A DNA stretch of 64,000 nt from Epiperipatus broadwayi (GCA_028023455.1 JAQFVV010000254.1:1302001-1366000); one strand, 5' to 3'. Counted from the first letter of the stretch, positions 1 to 13,400 are shown. The notes: a model not told the origin generated them from the letters alone. Translations and numbers: made by a program.

Positions 1-132
1 AGCCTATTTGAAGAGGAACGTATATGGAGATGCTATGGGCCACCTGACCCAGGGTCATACCATGCAGAGTACCACGATGCAGGCAAAGAGTTCCAGGGTC
101 AGCTTGCATCCTTGTTTTTGGAATTGACATGA
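1..132 (+). CDS. 3' end of an unidentified protein-coding sequence (partial)
   Basis: Frame 1 is open from the first base of the window to a TGA at 130-132, giving 43 residues. The peptide is not low-complexity: it contains WRCYGPPDPGSYHAEYHDAG and ends in QLASLFLELT. Base composition here is clearly richer in G+C than the next kilobase, and an AATAAA polyadenylation-type signal follows at 198-203. This looks like a last exon plus 3' UTR, or the end of an element-encoded ORF. I do not recognise the family. The start lies outside the window, so gene size and function cannot be judged. Confidence 0.4.
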   Translation, partial: SLFEEERIWRCYGPPDPGSYHAEYHDAGKEFQGQLASLFLELT

Positions 133-780
133 AGAGATGGTGGTCTCTACTTTCTAATACACCCACATAACAAAGCAAGATCTTTTTAAAATATGGATAA
201 TAAAGCCTATTCTTGCAATGCTTATACTAATAGGCATTAATGACATTAATGGAATTATAATCTATAATATCATAAAAATATCATGCGTAATGATATGACC
301 TAGTTCCTGAATGGCGATAACAGTTCTGAATTAAATAATCTAAAGTCTAAATTAAGTTAGCTAAAAAACCTCTTTTAATATTTCTTAATACATATCTGTC
401 ACACACATTACTATAGTACTACGATCATGGGAATGGTGAATTTTTGATCGTGGTGACCTGCAAGATTTAAAAATTCGAGAGACCTATGGGAAACTTTATC
501 ATTTCTCTGTCTTTTGTGGTTTTTATATAAGCATGAGCACAGTGATTTTTTTGATCATATTGAGAATATTTTTATATATTTCATATTTAATATGGACATT
601 ATATTACTATATAGAGTGAATTTTTAATTGTTGATTGGATATTATACTAATTTTCCACCGCTGTTATTTGTAAGTAATTTTCATTTTGTTTCTTAATAAT
701 TAAATATAGTAGCTTTTAAGATGTTTTTATATGTTGCCATTACAAGATTTTTATTTTCTAGTGATAATTATGGTATTATT
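133..780. other. AT-rich spacer after the partial coding end
   Basis: The stretch holds an AATAAA at 198-203 and otherwise AT-rich sequence with no long open frame, no recognisable repeat and no RNA gene. The first ~70 bases could be the 3' UTR of the upstream coding end. Confidence 0.4.
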
Positions 781-819
781 TTAAACATAGTTGTACATAT
801 TTCCATATATATTTAATGT

Positions 820-1520
820 TTGCTTCTTTTACATTTTTCTTAGAAATTATTTTAATTTTTATTAAAAAAAACATGTCATAATTTTATGTACTATCTTTTA
901 GGTTATTTTTTTTATTTTGCTTCTTTTGGTTCATTGTCTTCTTTTCCATTTTTCTTATAAATTATTATTATTTTCATTAAAAAAGACTACACTTTTAATT
1001 TTATAATTTTATATAGTACCTTTTAATTAAGGTGTTTTTTACATCTGGCATTTTTATTGTATGACAGATTCACACTATATCGGGAAAAGTGTATTTTATT
1101 GTCTTTAATTTTAAAATTACAAATATTTTTTATAAATTTTTCTGCAATTATTTTATAGTCAATTTGAATTTATAATAATTTGAATAAATTACTATTAATT
1201 TATGTATTTTTTTTGGTGGATGTAATTTTTTTTTGAAGAATGACATAGCACCGTTCGATATTTTTTTCCTATAAGATAGCTTTTTTTTATGCCTGCCATT
1301 TCCACTGTATGGCAGATTTCCACTATATCAGGAAGAATGTTTTTATTGTCTGTTTAATTTTAAAATTACTAATATTTTTTATAAATTTTTCTGCAATTAT
1401 TTTGTAGTCAATTTGAATTTACAATAATTTTAGTAAATTACTATTAATTTATGTATTTTTTGGCACATGTACTTTTTTTTTTCTGAGAAATGACAAACAT
1501 GGAGCTGTCTGATATTTTTT
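820..1520. repeat. Two local tandem duplications (~100 bp and ~250 bp periods)
   Basis: Two diverged copies beginning tgcttctttt (near 822 and 918) share a run of cattttctt, an attatt/attaaaaaa block and a final tatagtacctttta-like end. Directly after, two longer copies follow at about 1,030-1,270 and 1,285-1,520. Both contain the blocks gcagatt..cactatatc, tataaatttttctgcaatta, gtcaatttgaattta and aattactattaatttatgta in the same order. No coding sequence is associated with them. Confidence 0.7.
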
Positions 1521-1536
1521 CCCATGACCTGGCTTT

Positions 1537-1960
1537 TTTAGTATTATTCTTGCTATGTCTACCGGATCTTTTATTTAGTAGTATTCTTGCTATGTCTACC
1601 GGATGTCTTATTTAGTATTATTCTTGCTATTACATGTCTTCTTTAGTATTGTTCTTACTATATGTCTTCTTTAGTATTCTTGATATGTCTACCAGATGTC
1701 TTTAGTATTATTCTTGCTATTAGATGTCTTCTTTAGTATTATTCTTGCTATTAGATGTCTTCTTTCATATTATTTTTGCTACTAGATGTCTTCTTTCATA
1801 TTTTTCTTGCTATTAGATGTCTTATTTCATATTATTCTTGCTATTAGATGTCTTCTTTCATATTTTTCTTGCTATTAGATATCTTTTTTCATATTATTCT
1901 TGCTATTAGATGTCTTCTTTAGTATTATTCTTGCTACGTCTGCTGAAATTTTTAGTATTT
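1537..1960 (+). repeat. Minisatellite, ~31-35 bp unit
   Basis: About a dozen imperfect copies carry the core tattcttgctattagatgtc and an alternating ctttagtatt or ctttcatatt linker. Early copies carry a gtctaccgga variant. One more diverged copy lies at about 2,045-2,090, inside the left arm of an inverted repeat. A short open frame at 1,900-2,118 is just the repeat read through and is not treated as a gene. Confidence 0.8.
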
Positions 1961-2066
1961 TTTTTTTTATTCTTGTTATTACACATTTTATACTAATTAT
2001 TTATTATAGTAATTTTTTTTCAGAAAGGAGAAACATGGTGCCAGATGTCTACCAGATGGCTAGCTT

Positions 2067-2230
2067 CTTTATTATTTTTCTTGCTATGATGTATTATTCC
2101 AAAGACATACTACTCTAATCTTTCGATCTTTAATGTAACGCCTCCATGTGATCTTTGGACAAATTTTAGCGATTAACATTAGAGTAGTATGTCTTTGGGG
2201 TAATACATCATAGCAAGAAAAATACTAAAG
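2067..2230. repeat. Inverted repeat, ~53-bp arms, 58-bp spacer
   Basis: The left arm (2,067-2,119) and right arm (2,178-2,230) are near-perfect reverse complements, with only a few mismatches around ctttattatt/aatactaaag and ccaaag/ctttgggg. The left arm is built from a minisatellite unit (ttttcttgctatgatg), so the right arm is an inverted copy of the array's end. Such structures arise by template switching or from foldback elements. Confidence 0.75.
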
Positions 2231-2234
2231 TACC

Positions 2235-4430
2235 CATTTCTAATACTGAGCTTCCTTGTCAAAAGCAAATTGAAAATTTTCTGAAAGCATTGAAAAATCA
2301 GTTAATTTGGAAAAGAATAGATCTTAATATTACTGGATAAGTACACTTTAATATAATACTAAAGTAATTCAAGTGAAATGATGAAGTAAAACTCATAATT
2401 TTATATTCTTAATATTAGTATATATATATATATATTGTACCAATGTAGATTGTTACATAATATTTAGCATTTATTAAGAGTGAAATTTAGTGAAAGAAGT
2501 TTTTAGAAAATATTATTTTTAAAGTTTAAAAAGAAAAAAAGAAAGATTTTCATAAAAGTTTGAGAAAAAAAAAAGAAAGGGAGTGGAAAAAGATTTCGGT
2601 AATGAATAATAATTAAAGAAAAAAAAGATTAACATTGCTGTTTTAAATTAATGTATATTATAAATATCTCATTTTGTCTTGTAATATGGAATGTGTGTGT
2701 GTCTATAAATAAAAGTTTAAAAAAAAAGAATTTTCTTAAAATGATAAATTTGAAAGCTAATGCAATGCAAATAAAAGAACTGAAAACTTAAAATCAAAAC
2801 AATGAAAATATAATTAACAAACAAAGGGACCAAATACTACTGTTTGATTCAAATAAAAAAGCCAATGGAAGGAGTAGAATGAATCTTGAACTCTTAAAAA
2901 AAAGGAATGAAAGCCCTATAGGATTGCAGCAGATTGCTCATCAATCTTCAAATAAGGAACACTGTCTATATAAGGGAGATTTTGTATTGTTATAATTATT
3001 CAAGCATTATTCAGGCATTTATAAAAAAAATCATTAAAGGTTATTAATTATTCATTAAAATTGATCTAACAAATATTAAAATAACTCAGAATGAACATCC
3101 TATCATCTAGAATGTGTTGCTGAACCCATCGGATCAAGCAGCCAGCCTAAACTCTCTCTGCAATAATATCAGCAGTTAGTTCGAGGGTGAAATCATGTTT
3201 GTGTAAAAACTGGAAATCATCGGAGTGTCCATGCCAAAATTCACAAGTAAATTCCTATACATACCAACAGGTTGGAATCAGGAGAACCAGCAGAAAGCTA
3301 TGTTGCCTTATTCGTATATGAAAGTATTCAAATCCTAGGTAAATCATTCATTTTTTGTCTTCAAATCTTAAACATCTCAAGAACTATAATTTAAATGTAA
3401 TCAAGTACAGAAGTATTAATTTCCATGATCTATCTAAATGCATTAGCTTAGCTTTCATAATAAGACTTTTAAATCAAATATGTTGTTAATTATGTGTGTG
3501 CATTATACAATTAAATGTGTTTATTTTATTTATTATTTGAATGTATATGTGGGTGATTTGAAACATATTAAAATGTATATTTTAATAGAATGTGCGTACA
3601 CATTTATTATGAGACAAGAATGAGCATTTAAAAAAGGTTGGACAAAATATTTTAATTATTGTTAAGTAGATAATTTGAGGTAAGGTTAAAAGTAAGGGAG
3701 GGATTTATGCCATAGAATTAATAATGCATAAGTATTTTATTGGTCAAATATTTGTGACATAAATATTGAGAAATCGATATTCATAGTATACGTGGAGAAT
3801 TGAGAATAGTTAAAGAAAAATTTGCTAATTACAAATATTCTTTTATACAATACTAATTAAAAATGCAAAGAGAAAATCAAGACTGATAACATCAATGATG
3901 AACTTTGGAATGCCGGAGTCCAACTGAAGGAACTATAAATAATTTGAGAAACAGTTGTTTTATTTCTAGTGAATTTACCGTGCAAATGTTTGCAGAGAGA
4001 TTTAAGTGATAGTAGCTGAAGAAAGCTCAAGTGACAGTGTAGTGCTCTATTGCAAAGTCAACCTGTTCACAATCAGCATCTGAACAGGACCAAAGAGTTG
4101 GGGAAATTGAGGCAGGAGGAAACCATCTAGAAAGCATCCAGTTGTAAAGTGTGTCGTGGAAAGTGAACCAAAAGTGAACTACATATATAGTGTTGTGTGG
4201 ATAGCAATAACTTTTCGCTATTATCATTTATTGTTTATTTGTTAATATTGGAGCGTTTGCATTTTGAATATTCAACAGCAGCCTAAACACTTTGATAATA
4301 AAATATTTTAAAATATATAGTTAAATTTGACTTATCTGGAAAATGCTATTTGAGGGTTATGCATTTTTTGCGAATATTTGCAATTTTTTTACTATGTTAT
4401 TCTGGTTGCTTTGCATAAATATTATGAGGA
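2235..4430. other. AT-rich stretch without recognisable genes
   Basis: I see short (TA)n at 2,418-2,435, several A-rich runs (2,520-2,740) and sequence of more ordinary composition at 3,100-3,320 and 3,890-4,210. The last two could be decayed repeats or exons, but no frame stays open and no motif is recognisable. Confidence 0.35.
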
Positions 4431-4439
4431 TTATTATTA

Positions 4440-5530
4440 GAAAACATGTTTTCTAATTTATTGTCATTTCTAGCTGCCAACCGGCTTTTAAATAGTGGGT
4501 TTGAAATTTTATCTTAGCAAAATTGATGTCTACTAAAACAAGTTTGTATATTGTTGCCAGATTTAAAATTATTCAGCTTTGACTTATCATTTTTGGCATA
4601 TGTTTTCTGGGGTCTATGTAAGCTAATAAAATCTGTGTCACAGTCACTATCACTAGAAGCAGCTGCTAACTGTAGCTGAACAATTTTAAATGAGAACATT
4701 CACTCGCATAATGACTGCACAGCAATTCTTGACAACTTTTAGGGGTTTTAGCACTCATACCTATTTTATAAGCATTCTATGAAAAGTACATCTTATTTCT
4801 TAAACCCCCCCCCATTATGATTTATTGCAGAATGGATTCAATGGGGTTTAGGATGTTGAGATGTTAAAAAACATCCCTTATTAATTAAAATAGGCATTTT
4901 CTGTTGAAAATTCATGCATTTCCAGAATATTTATTATGAGTCTGTTCTTTATAGGCTTGCAGAAAGTTCATATTGTGACTTACTGCAGAATCTTCACCAG
5001 AATCAGCATTTCTACAGATAGTGATCTCATAATTTGTTGCTGATCCTGTTATATTTTTAGATATTTCATTTTCTATTTTAGCACTTTATGATAGCAAATT
5101 TATCTCATCTTTATTAGAATAACTTTGTTTAGTATATCCTGGAAAATTTCCAATTATATTTGACTGTTTAATATTATAATTTTTGAGTCGTTTTTTGGTT
5201 AGAGAATATTTATGTGGATTTTTGGAAACTTAGGGTTTGGCAAAAAAGCCTTTACAAAACAAGTGATGATTTCTATTTTAAATTACCATTAAATCCAGAG
5301 CTCTAATTTTGAGTGTTTTTTTTTTTGGGCATGAATTTTTGCAATTGTATATTATGATGTGATGTTGAGGATTCTCCATAATTGTTTAAATCAACTATTC
5401 ATGTCACAAAAGTATCACTGGGGTCTAATAAATTTGGAGTTATATCTTCCAATCTTGTAGGTGAATCAACAACTTCATTTATGGCAGCATCACTGGAAAT
5501 CAATGTGTTATTAGAATTCATTATTCCTAA
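4440..5530 (-). pseudogene. Doubtful decayed coding region, family unknown
   Basis: Read on the minus strand, several segments look coding: one near 5,400-5,530 with a D/S/T-rich stretch (DSPTRLEDITPNLLDPSD), and a 61-residue piece at 4,514-4,699 containing LAAASSDSDCDTDF. Between them are many stops, frameshifts and a C9 run (4,805-4,813). The acidic, serine-rich composition resembles LINE ORF1 tails or a host disordered protein. No domain can be assigned, and it may not be a gene at all. Confidence 0.2.
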
Positions 5531-6589
5531 AACAATGTATTTATATTAGAATTTAAAAGAAAAGTATACATAATTTCAATGATTTATAAGTAAGAATAAA
5601 CTCTATCTATACACAATTTTAATGTTTGTTAATTTTTTTTTTTAATAAAATCTACTATAAAAGATGAAATTACCCACAAGAAACATGATTCTAAACAAAC
5701 AGAAACTTTAATTTAAAAGAATGTGTTTAACATCTAAAGGTTGGTAGATTCCTATTGCAAGAAAGTTTTATTGCCAAACTGAACATTCCTATAATAACAA
5801 TATTTTAAAGTCCAACTAACAGATATTTTTTTTTGTTATCGAAATAAACAACTATTTCATTAAAATAAGAGATTAAAGTTATTCTCTTGAAAAAACGCTA
5901 CAGAGAGCAAAAATAGAGTAATAAATATTACCCGTGTGTTAGGGTAAATGTTACTTTGAAATCTGATTGCACCAATCACTGACATTATGAGATCCTTTAA
6001 TTTTTAAAATCCTCTTTGACATCTAGAATATAGTTCAACTAATTAAATGATGAGTTTCATGCTTTTTTTCTTGTTTATTTTACTATGATAGATATTCTTC
6101 ACAACTACTGTGGTTTTTAATGATTTTGGGTATGGTTAAAAGATCCTCTATGTCAAGGTACGTTTCCAAAAATACGACTACACTCCCTCCAATCATATGA
6201 TTGCAAACAATTGACCGTTTGACGATATCTGATAATAATTATATCTTTCAGTTGATGCCAGACGTTGACCAGACATTGTGTTTCAAATCCCATGTTAAAA
6301 AGCAAGTGCATTCGCGTATTTATTTTATGTGTAATACATTTATTTTTCTGATAAATATTTTTATTCATTTAGAATTTTGAAAATCTTAGTTTTTACTAAA
6401 ATAATTTTATATTAATTAATAATATCAATTTAACAGAATTAACAACAGCAAAAAAATAAAATTCAAATATTTATATAAAAAAAATAACGTTTTCATTGTT
6501 TTTGCAAAAACGATACCAATCTTAAATTCCAAAAGATTGTTAAATATATACATAAACGATTTTTTACTTCTGATTATTGTAAGTATAGA

Positions 6590-6920
6590 GAATTTGAACT
6601 CAGATTTTCAAGCATCCTTCAACTATTCACACTATCTCATACAACTGATACATATGACCACACACATGTAGAAAATATTAATAATCACCAATATGCGTAT
6701 TTCATGCTAAACCAGCACTCATCAGTTGGTCCAGATTATCATCCCTCATATATATATAATCAATGCTCAGTTTATATTAAGATAGCAAATCTTCATACTA
6801 AAATGGACAGGCTTCAATCCACTACAACCTCCAACTTTTCAGCCATCCATTATAAAAAGGAAAAAGTCTACCTTGCACGTCATCACAATCGAATAGTCCA
6901 ATTAAAAATAAGAAGAGTTT
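6590..6920 (+). repeat. Dispersed 'SSVGPD' repeat, copy 1
   Basis: The repeat starts at gaatttgaactcagatttt and contains ctcatacaactgatacatat, a gtagaaaa..taatcaccaatat segment, cactcatcagttggtccaga and atcaatgctcagttt. Copies B and C of the surrounding unit lack this block, so it is an insertion. Read through, it makes a short peptide with QHSSVGPDY, which is not a real protein. The family has about nine copies in this window, often next to Penelope sequence. Confidence 0.7.
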
Positions 6921-7304
6921 TTTGATTTAAAAAAAAAAATCGGATTTATTTTTAATCGCGGGAGATGGGGGTGGGGGCGGGTGGAGTGAGACTAAACCCA
7001 AAGATGATATAGTTTTAGTATGACATTTTTCGGAATTAAACTAGTAAGAAGCGCTCTTTTATATATATCGATTACAAGATAAAATTAACAACAACAAAAA
7101 TCAATTACTGTACTGCTTAATGTGTATCGTGCCCAAACTGAACTTTAATAAGATTTAAACTGCTTTTCTAGATTATAGGCAACTCTGTTCTGGCTCGCAG
7201 CAGCTCGACAGACATTGATATTTATACCAGGTGCTGTTAATTTAAGATGATGATTCTATCTATTTATTCTCAAAATATTTAATATTATATAATGAAATAA
7301 TGTG

Positions 7305-7395
7305 TTTATATCCTGCGCGGTTTGTAAAGCGTCCGACTTGGCGTGAGGTTCCAGGATAGGTTTTGGCCCTCGAACTTTTTATGAACTCCCAAACA
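7305..7395 (+). repeat. Possible degenerate tRNA-derived insertion
   Basis: This GC-rich patch contains tttgtaaagcgtccgacttg followed by gaggttccagg, reminiscent of the anticodon and T-arm region of a tRNA-type SINE. The equivalent positions in the other two copies of the surrounding unit lack it, which supports an insertion. The internal promoter boxes are incomplete. Confidence 0.3.
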
Positions 7396-8990
7396 ATAAA
7401 ACCATATGCGTTTGTTTTTATATATATAAAGATTCACGAAAAAATAAATAATTGTTTTCGAATTTTGATAGAAAAAATCTGAAAATTAGTCATTGATTAA
7501 CAATGTCTAGAAGAAAATGCATTAACCTTTTAAATTTAATAAAAAGATTAAATATATAGTTTGCTTTACTTTTTCTCTTATGATACGAGAATCGCATCAT
7601 ATTGTATCGTAACTGTTTTCATTAACGGTTGGTTTGCTATGCCCGCTATGAATGATTGACATTTGCCAGTAAGAAAAGGCGGTCTACTACTTGCGCTAAA
7701 TTGAAAATTAAAATGTAAAAGCTAATTATTTCAAATTTTAAAAAAACCAAAGTTGATCTGGTGATGTTTAAAATCGAAATTTATCTCAATAATATTAGTA
7801 GCGATTTTATTTTCTCTAAACATTATTCGAAAAATTCTAAGTTCTAATTGTAATTATAACACTTATATCAGACTCTCTAAAATAAATTATCGAAATACTT
7901 TACATATGTAACACACCAAAATCTTCACTGTTTAGTATTAATAAAAACATTCATTGTTAAATCCAACATTACACAAATATTGTTAGCAAAAAATAATAAT
8001 AGCACATATTCGTACATTTATTTTTATTATTGCTATACAATATGATTTATAATAATAGCAATGATGATGATGATGATGATGCTAATAACAAAAGTAATAA
8101 TAATAAATCTGTGTCTATAAATTAGGCTGAACTACACGTCAGCTATTTTTTTGCATAAAGTTACAAGTATACCTTACATATATATATATTCCAATTCCGT
8201 TTTTTTATGTTGGCTATTATTTGCAAAATATTTAATGTGAACCTGTTATGAAAGAAAATAAGATAAATCCTATAATTTGGAGAATTGGGGTGCATTTAAT
8301 CGAAGATAAAATTAGTTAATATTACAATGTTAAAAAAAAAAAAAAAAAAAATCAATTAAGCAATCTCGCTATTATAACTGGAATCTGTCTACGTCGTTAC
8401 TATAAAAAAAAAGTACGAATTGCCATATTTTCAAACATTAATAACTGCTAATAAACTTGTTTTAAAAATAAAATTCAAAAACCTCAGGACAAAAAAAGGA
8501 GAACTTTATAAAGTATCAAACGATAACAAGCATTCTTTTTATTTACATTGAATTCAAAAGCTATAGTAGTTTAAATTATTTTGAAAAAATATATATGTTA
8601 TATCTAAGTTACATTAGAAAAAAAAGCTACATATTAAAGTATTCGTTTAATAAAATTTAATCTTATTTTTGAATGACTAAACTGTCCACAAGATTTATTA
8701 GAATTTTTCTTTCTTTCAGATAATATATAATAAGATATAATTGCATTATTTTGTTTCTTAAATAAACACCAAAGCAATGACGCTTTGCAAAAGCTTGAAC
8801 AATAGGTATTTTTGCAATAAGAAAACAATTTATAATTTATTTTGAAATGAATCTGAAAGATATTATAAATTAGTTAATAAGTGATTTAATAGATAAAATT
8901 GCACCAAATTTATGAAACTTTAGATCACTCAAACGATAAAGCCATCTTCGATACAGAAACAGGTAACAATTAGCTTTTAAAATTCATTAT

Positions 8991-9105
8991 GTCAAGCATT
9001 GTTAGCCGAGAGGTCAGCGCCGCCATCTTGCAAGCAAGCAGTTGGTTGCAGACGATTGTTGCGGGTTCGCCTTCCGGTCGATATTATGACATATGAAAAA
9101 AAAAA
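8991..9105 (+). repeat. tRNA-derived SINE with A-tail and 7-bp target duplication
   Basis: A box-A-like stretch (gttagccgagaggtcagcg) resembles the Ser/Leu class of tRNA heads. About 50 bases later comes a box-B-like ggttcgccttcc. The terminal gtca...tgac can pair like an acceptor stem. An A10 tail ends the element, and tcattat flanks it at 8,984-8,990 and 9,106-9,112. The corresponding place in the third unit copy (around 22,285) lacks it. These points together support retroposition of an RNA-polymerase-III transcript. It is too divergent to be a working tRNA. Confidence 0.6.
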
Positions 9106-11027
9106 TCATTATTTTACGGCTGAATTAAACTACCACTGAAACTATAAATTAATAAGCCTGTATAAGTTCTAATAATGGCACTTTTTCTTTCTCTCACTTC
9201 AAAACAAATACAGGTACCCACAAAATCTCAACAAATTTTAATTGTTTTTCAATTGGGGGGGGGGGGAATGAAAATAAAAAAACCTTGAAGTAACAATTTA
9301 AACCGTTCAAATTTTAATATGCTTTCTAAAAACGCAAAAAATATCAGTATAAGGTAACACTTTTATTATGAATAGTCCGTAGACTTAAATATGGATACCT
9401 AAAACACATTGTTTAAAAGCGATTGGAAGCATAAAAAATAATGTTTTCTATTCCTTGTCAAAAAATTGAGTCTATCAAGTAAAAAGGAATAGGGTCGCTC
9501 TTCCTAAGAATATTTATATAACAAGCTGAGAAACAGCCACAAGTATTTCTTTAAAATAATAGGGATAATATTATTTCCGTGAACAAACCATACAATGAAT
9601 AAAAACATGGTAGTAAATATTATCTGCGTTTAATATATTTATGTCCTCCAAATCTTGATGAATTTCGCACAATCTTTTTCTTCTGACTATTTCAATATTA
9701 TATTCTTCACAATTTTTGTGGCTAAAATATTGTCAAAGTCAGGACAAGTTTCTAAATAAGCAGCGTTCCAGTCATATGATTTTCAGCAACTGATCGTACA
9801 CTTGACAATCACCAATAATTCTATCTTATAGAAGTCGCTGATTGATAAGCTGTTGACGCAAGATATTAACTATATGTTGTTGTTTTTCATACCTGTATTG
9901 AAAAACATGTGCACTTGTTTTTTGCATTTTTTTAAATACATTTATTTTACTGATAAATATTTTTATTCACTTAGAATTTCAAAAATCTTGGCTTTCACTA
10001 CAGTAATTGTTTGTATATTAAAATATTTTTTTTTAACTATCAGAAGTGAAAAAACCTTTGTTATATATATATATTTTCTAAATCATTTACAATGTAAGAG
10101 TGCAATCGTTTTCTCAATAACGTTTAAACGTAATCAGTTTTTTTTTTCTTTTTAATTAAATAAATAAATATTTGATATTATTTTGTTCATAGTAAATTCT
10201 GTTTTATAAATATACTAAAATAACTTGCATACCAATACACGCAAATACTCTAAATATATATATTGTTTAAGAGGGGGGGGGGGAGCAGTCTGAACTCAAA
10301 AATGCTAAACTTCTTTTCTTTTGAATTAAACTAGTAAGATTTTTTTTTTTTTAATAAACCTTTTTTACTAGATAAAAGTATCAGAAAAAAAAATCAACTA
10401 CAACTTAATTAATATGAAACATGTTTAAATTAAAATTTAACAAGATTTAAACTGAATTTTTAGATTATGGACAAATCTAAACGGCTTGCAGCCGCTGGAC
10501 AGACGGTTATTAAGATTTATACATACGCGTAGTTAATTCGTTGTATCTATTCTCAAAGTATTTGACCTTATATAATGAAATAATCTTTTATTTATAAGAA
10601 GCTGCACGGAAATAAGTACATATTTTCAAATTTTGACAAAAAAATTCTTAAAATTAATCATTAATTAACTATATCTAGAAATAAATTTATTAAATTTATC
10701 CAAAAAATTAGACTTCAATATTCTTAGTAAATATCTTGTTTGGCGGTTACACATACATATTGTGCCTTTTTTATTGGTACACCCTATCCTAAAAATAAAA
10801 TTGGGAATAGACTGTATTGTATAGAAATTTAAATTGTATATAAAATAATAATAATAATAAGTTGCACTTATTAAACTGTGAAAAATAACAATATTTTAAT
10901 TACTTTAGGATTTGAACTTGGAATTAATTAATTTAAACTAGTCTAAAAATTAAATTTTAAGATATTTATTTTTAAAGGAATCTAAATGGTAAAATAAAAA
11001 AATATAAGTTAATAATATTTCTAAAAC

Positions 11028-11175
11028 AAGTAAAACTCTCCATACAGGGTACAGTATTCCCACTCGGTGCAAGCCAGAGTAATCAACGGATGCCATAAGG
11101 CTGTATGGAGAGTTTTGCCTGTTTTAATAACAGTTATAGGCAAGCATAAGAAATGGTGATCGTGTGATATTTATT
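11028..11175 (-). repeat. MITE-like 'aaaactctccatacag' repeat, copy 1
   Basis: Inverted ends aaaactctccatacag and ctgtatggagagttttgcct bracket a core with gcaagccagagtaatcaacg. A tail, caagcataagaaatggtgat, is shared in reverse complement with the copies at 53,483 and 60,063. A partial copy lies at 12,225-12,290. The terminal inverted repeats and absence of coding sequence suggest a non-autonomous DNA element. Confidence 0.6.
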
Positions 11176-13400
11176 AGCTTAATAATATTTCGTAATAAAG
11201 AATCATTTGATAGTAATTAAAATGATAAGAGAATTCAAGCCTAATTTGATAAAGGGAAATATGTATTACATAAATGAATGTCTGTGCACATTTGGGATTA
11301 TTTACCAATAACTGTTTCCGGTAAAATCTTTTAATCAATTTCTAAAATAAATGATTAATTTCATTTTCCGAATTTTGTGATTAAAAAGTTTATAGGATTA
11401 ATTTCGAATTTAAGCTACATAAACAGAATATAATGGAAATTATTTAAATTGTATTTTATTCAGTTCCTTAAAAGTATTGTTTTTTTTTATTACTAATAAA
11501 TATTTTAAAAAGATAATATTTGTTTTTAAAAATAGTACAGCTAAAAGCAAATCATTAAATATTCAGAATCAAAGAAAGGAGGAAATTAACCATTGAAAGT
11601 GCACCATTTGAAGGATATGAACAAGCAGACGATATTTTGTTTGAAAAAGTTTTTTTTTTGGGGGGGGGGGGGAGAGAAATCAATTACATATCAAAAAAAT
11701 ATATAAACCAAGTAACTAGGTTTTGTTTTATTGAAAAAAAAATTGCTGAAGTTTTTAAACAATATTATTATTTTAAAAAGAAAAAACAAGTAATTAAGGA
11801 TGATTAATACAAGGATTTTAAATTGTATAGTAACAAGTTTTCAGTAAAATGAGCAGCTAAAAAAAAGAACACCTGCTGGCTAAAAATGACAATGAATTTG
11901 CTAGAGTATTCTAAAATTATTATATTAAGAAAATAATAAACCAATGAAAAGAAAAAAATGGATATATATACTAGTGTTTTACCAAGAAATAACAAAACAG
12001 GAGGAACAAATTGTAAGTAATATATTAATATATGTGTAGGATTAAGCAAGATCAAATGTATAGGGTTAGTAAATGTCAACATTTATGAAAGACTAAAAGG
12101 GAATAAATACATAAATAATGGAAAATCAATTGTGACAAAGCTAAAGATATGATTATTAACATAATTGAAATTAAGTTAAAAGTAAACCCGAATGGAAATA
12201 TTTATATATTAAAAAATGTAAAAACAGGCAAAACTCTCCATACAGTAATATAACAGTTATGTGCTAGCAACATGTGATGTTAAAAAATGTAGTTAATATT
12301 CAAATGCAGGTTATGAATGTTTCTCTGAATAAAATTTTTTTGAGTAGACAAGATTCAAACATATCAGTGAACCTAACTTTTAGGTATAAAGAAAACTTTT
12401 ATGATAAACTATAGATAAGGTTCAATGGGAAAAGGAAAATTCTGACCAAGGATTATTGTTGAGAAAAAATTATTGCGGTCTATTGGGAGACTGAAATATT
12501 TAATTGTAAATTAGTACTGTCAATGAAAAAAAAAACAATATGTAAAGAAAACACAAAAATGAAATAAATCGTGATCAGTGACATTAGCTTCTAGGAAGAT
12601 CTAAACTATGTTGAAAATAATTTCATTTTCATTACATTTAGAAAGAAGGTGCAATATAAGATCTATTATATGTGTATATTATTAGGGAATACATTGAGAG
12701 TAATATGAAAATCCAGATTAACAATATGAAATGGAGCTAAATAAAATATATCACATAGGTGAAAAGCAACCGGTGTGATGTTGAAAAAGAAAAAGAAACA
12801 TATACCAAGTGGATAATATGAGAACGTGAAAATTGCATAGTTTTTACCAGTGTTCAAATAAATATAAAAGGATGAAAAGTAGTAAAGGATTGGTCTGTGA
12901 CAAGTTAGAAGCATGAAAATGGAGAAGAACAATGGAGATATTATTAATAAAATTTATATATATATTTTTGGTAAACTTGTAAGTTATAAAGAAGAGAAAA
13001 TGGTAACGGAATGTTTATATATATATATATAGTTAAGTTTACATTTTAAAATAATAATTATTAATATATGGGGGATATAAACCAAGAGATAGGGAAATCA
13101 ATAATTAACATAATTTGTTTATTTATGTTATTAATTGGGTAAAGTTTTATTTTGATTGAATATCCCTAAGTTATTAAAATAACTGTCTATAAATTACACA
13201 TACAAAAATAATAAAGAAAGATATTAGAAGAAGGGGGAGGGGTGTATGATATTAAAAATTTGATCTGATGTTGAATTATTAATCCAATAATAGCATTGGA
13301 ATATAGTTTGAGAATTTTAATTTATAAGTTTTCATGAGCATTATTTATAATACATGCATAAGACAAATAGAAATTTGAAGTCGGAAAGTATGACTTAGAG

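Noticed and set aside
1537-1960. A CRISPR-like array
   Set aside because: The repeats are direct, imperfect and lack distinct unique spacers; eukaryotic minisatellite.
9853-10155. A 100-residue open frame rich in Phe, Ile and Tyr
   Set aside because: It lies in the tandem unit, the frame is not conserved in the other copies, and its composition is that of translated AT-rich DNA.
11804-12932. Minus-strand frames of 88-92 residues resembling membrane proteins
   Set aside because: Hydrophobic appearance comes from A/T-rich codons; no start context, motif or conservation.
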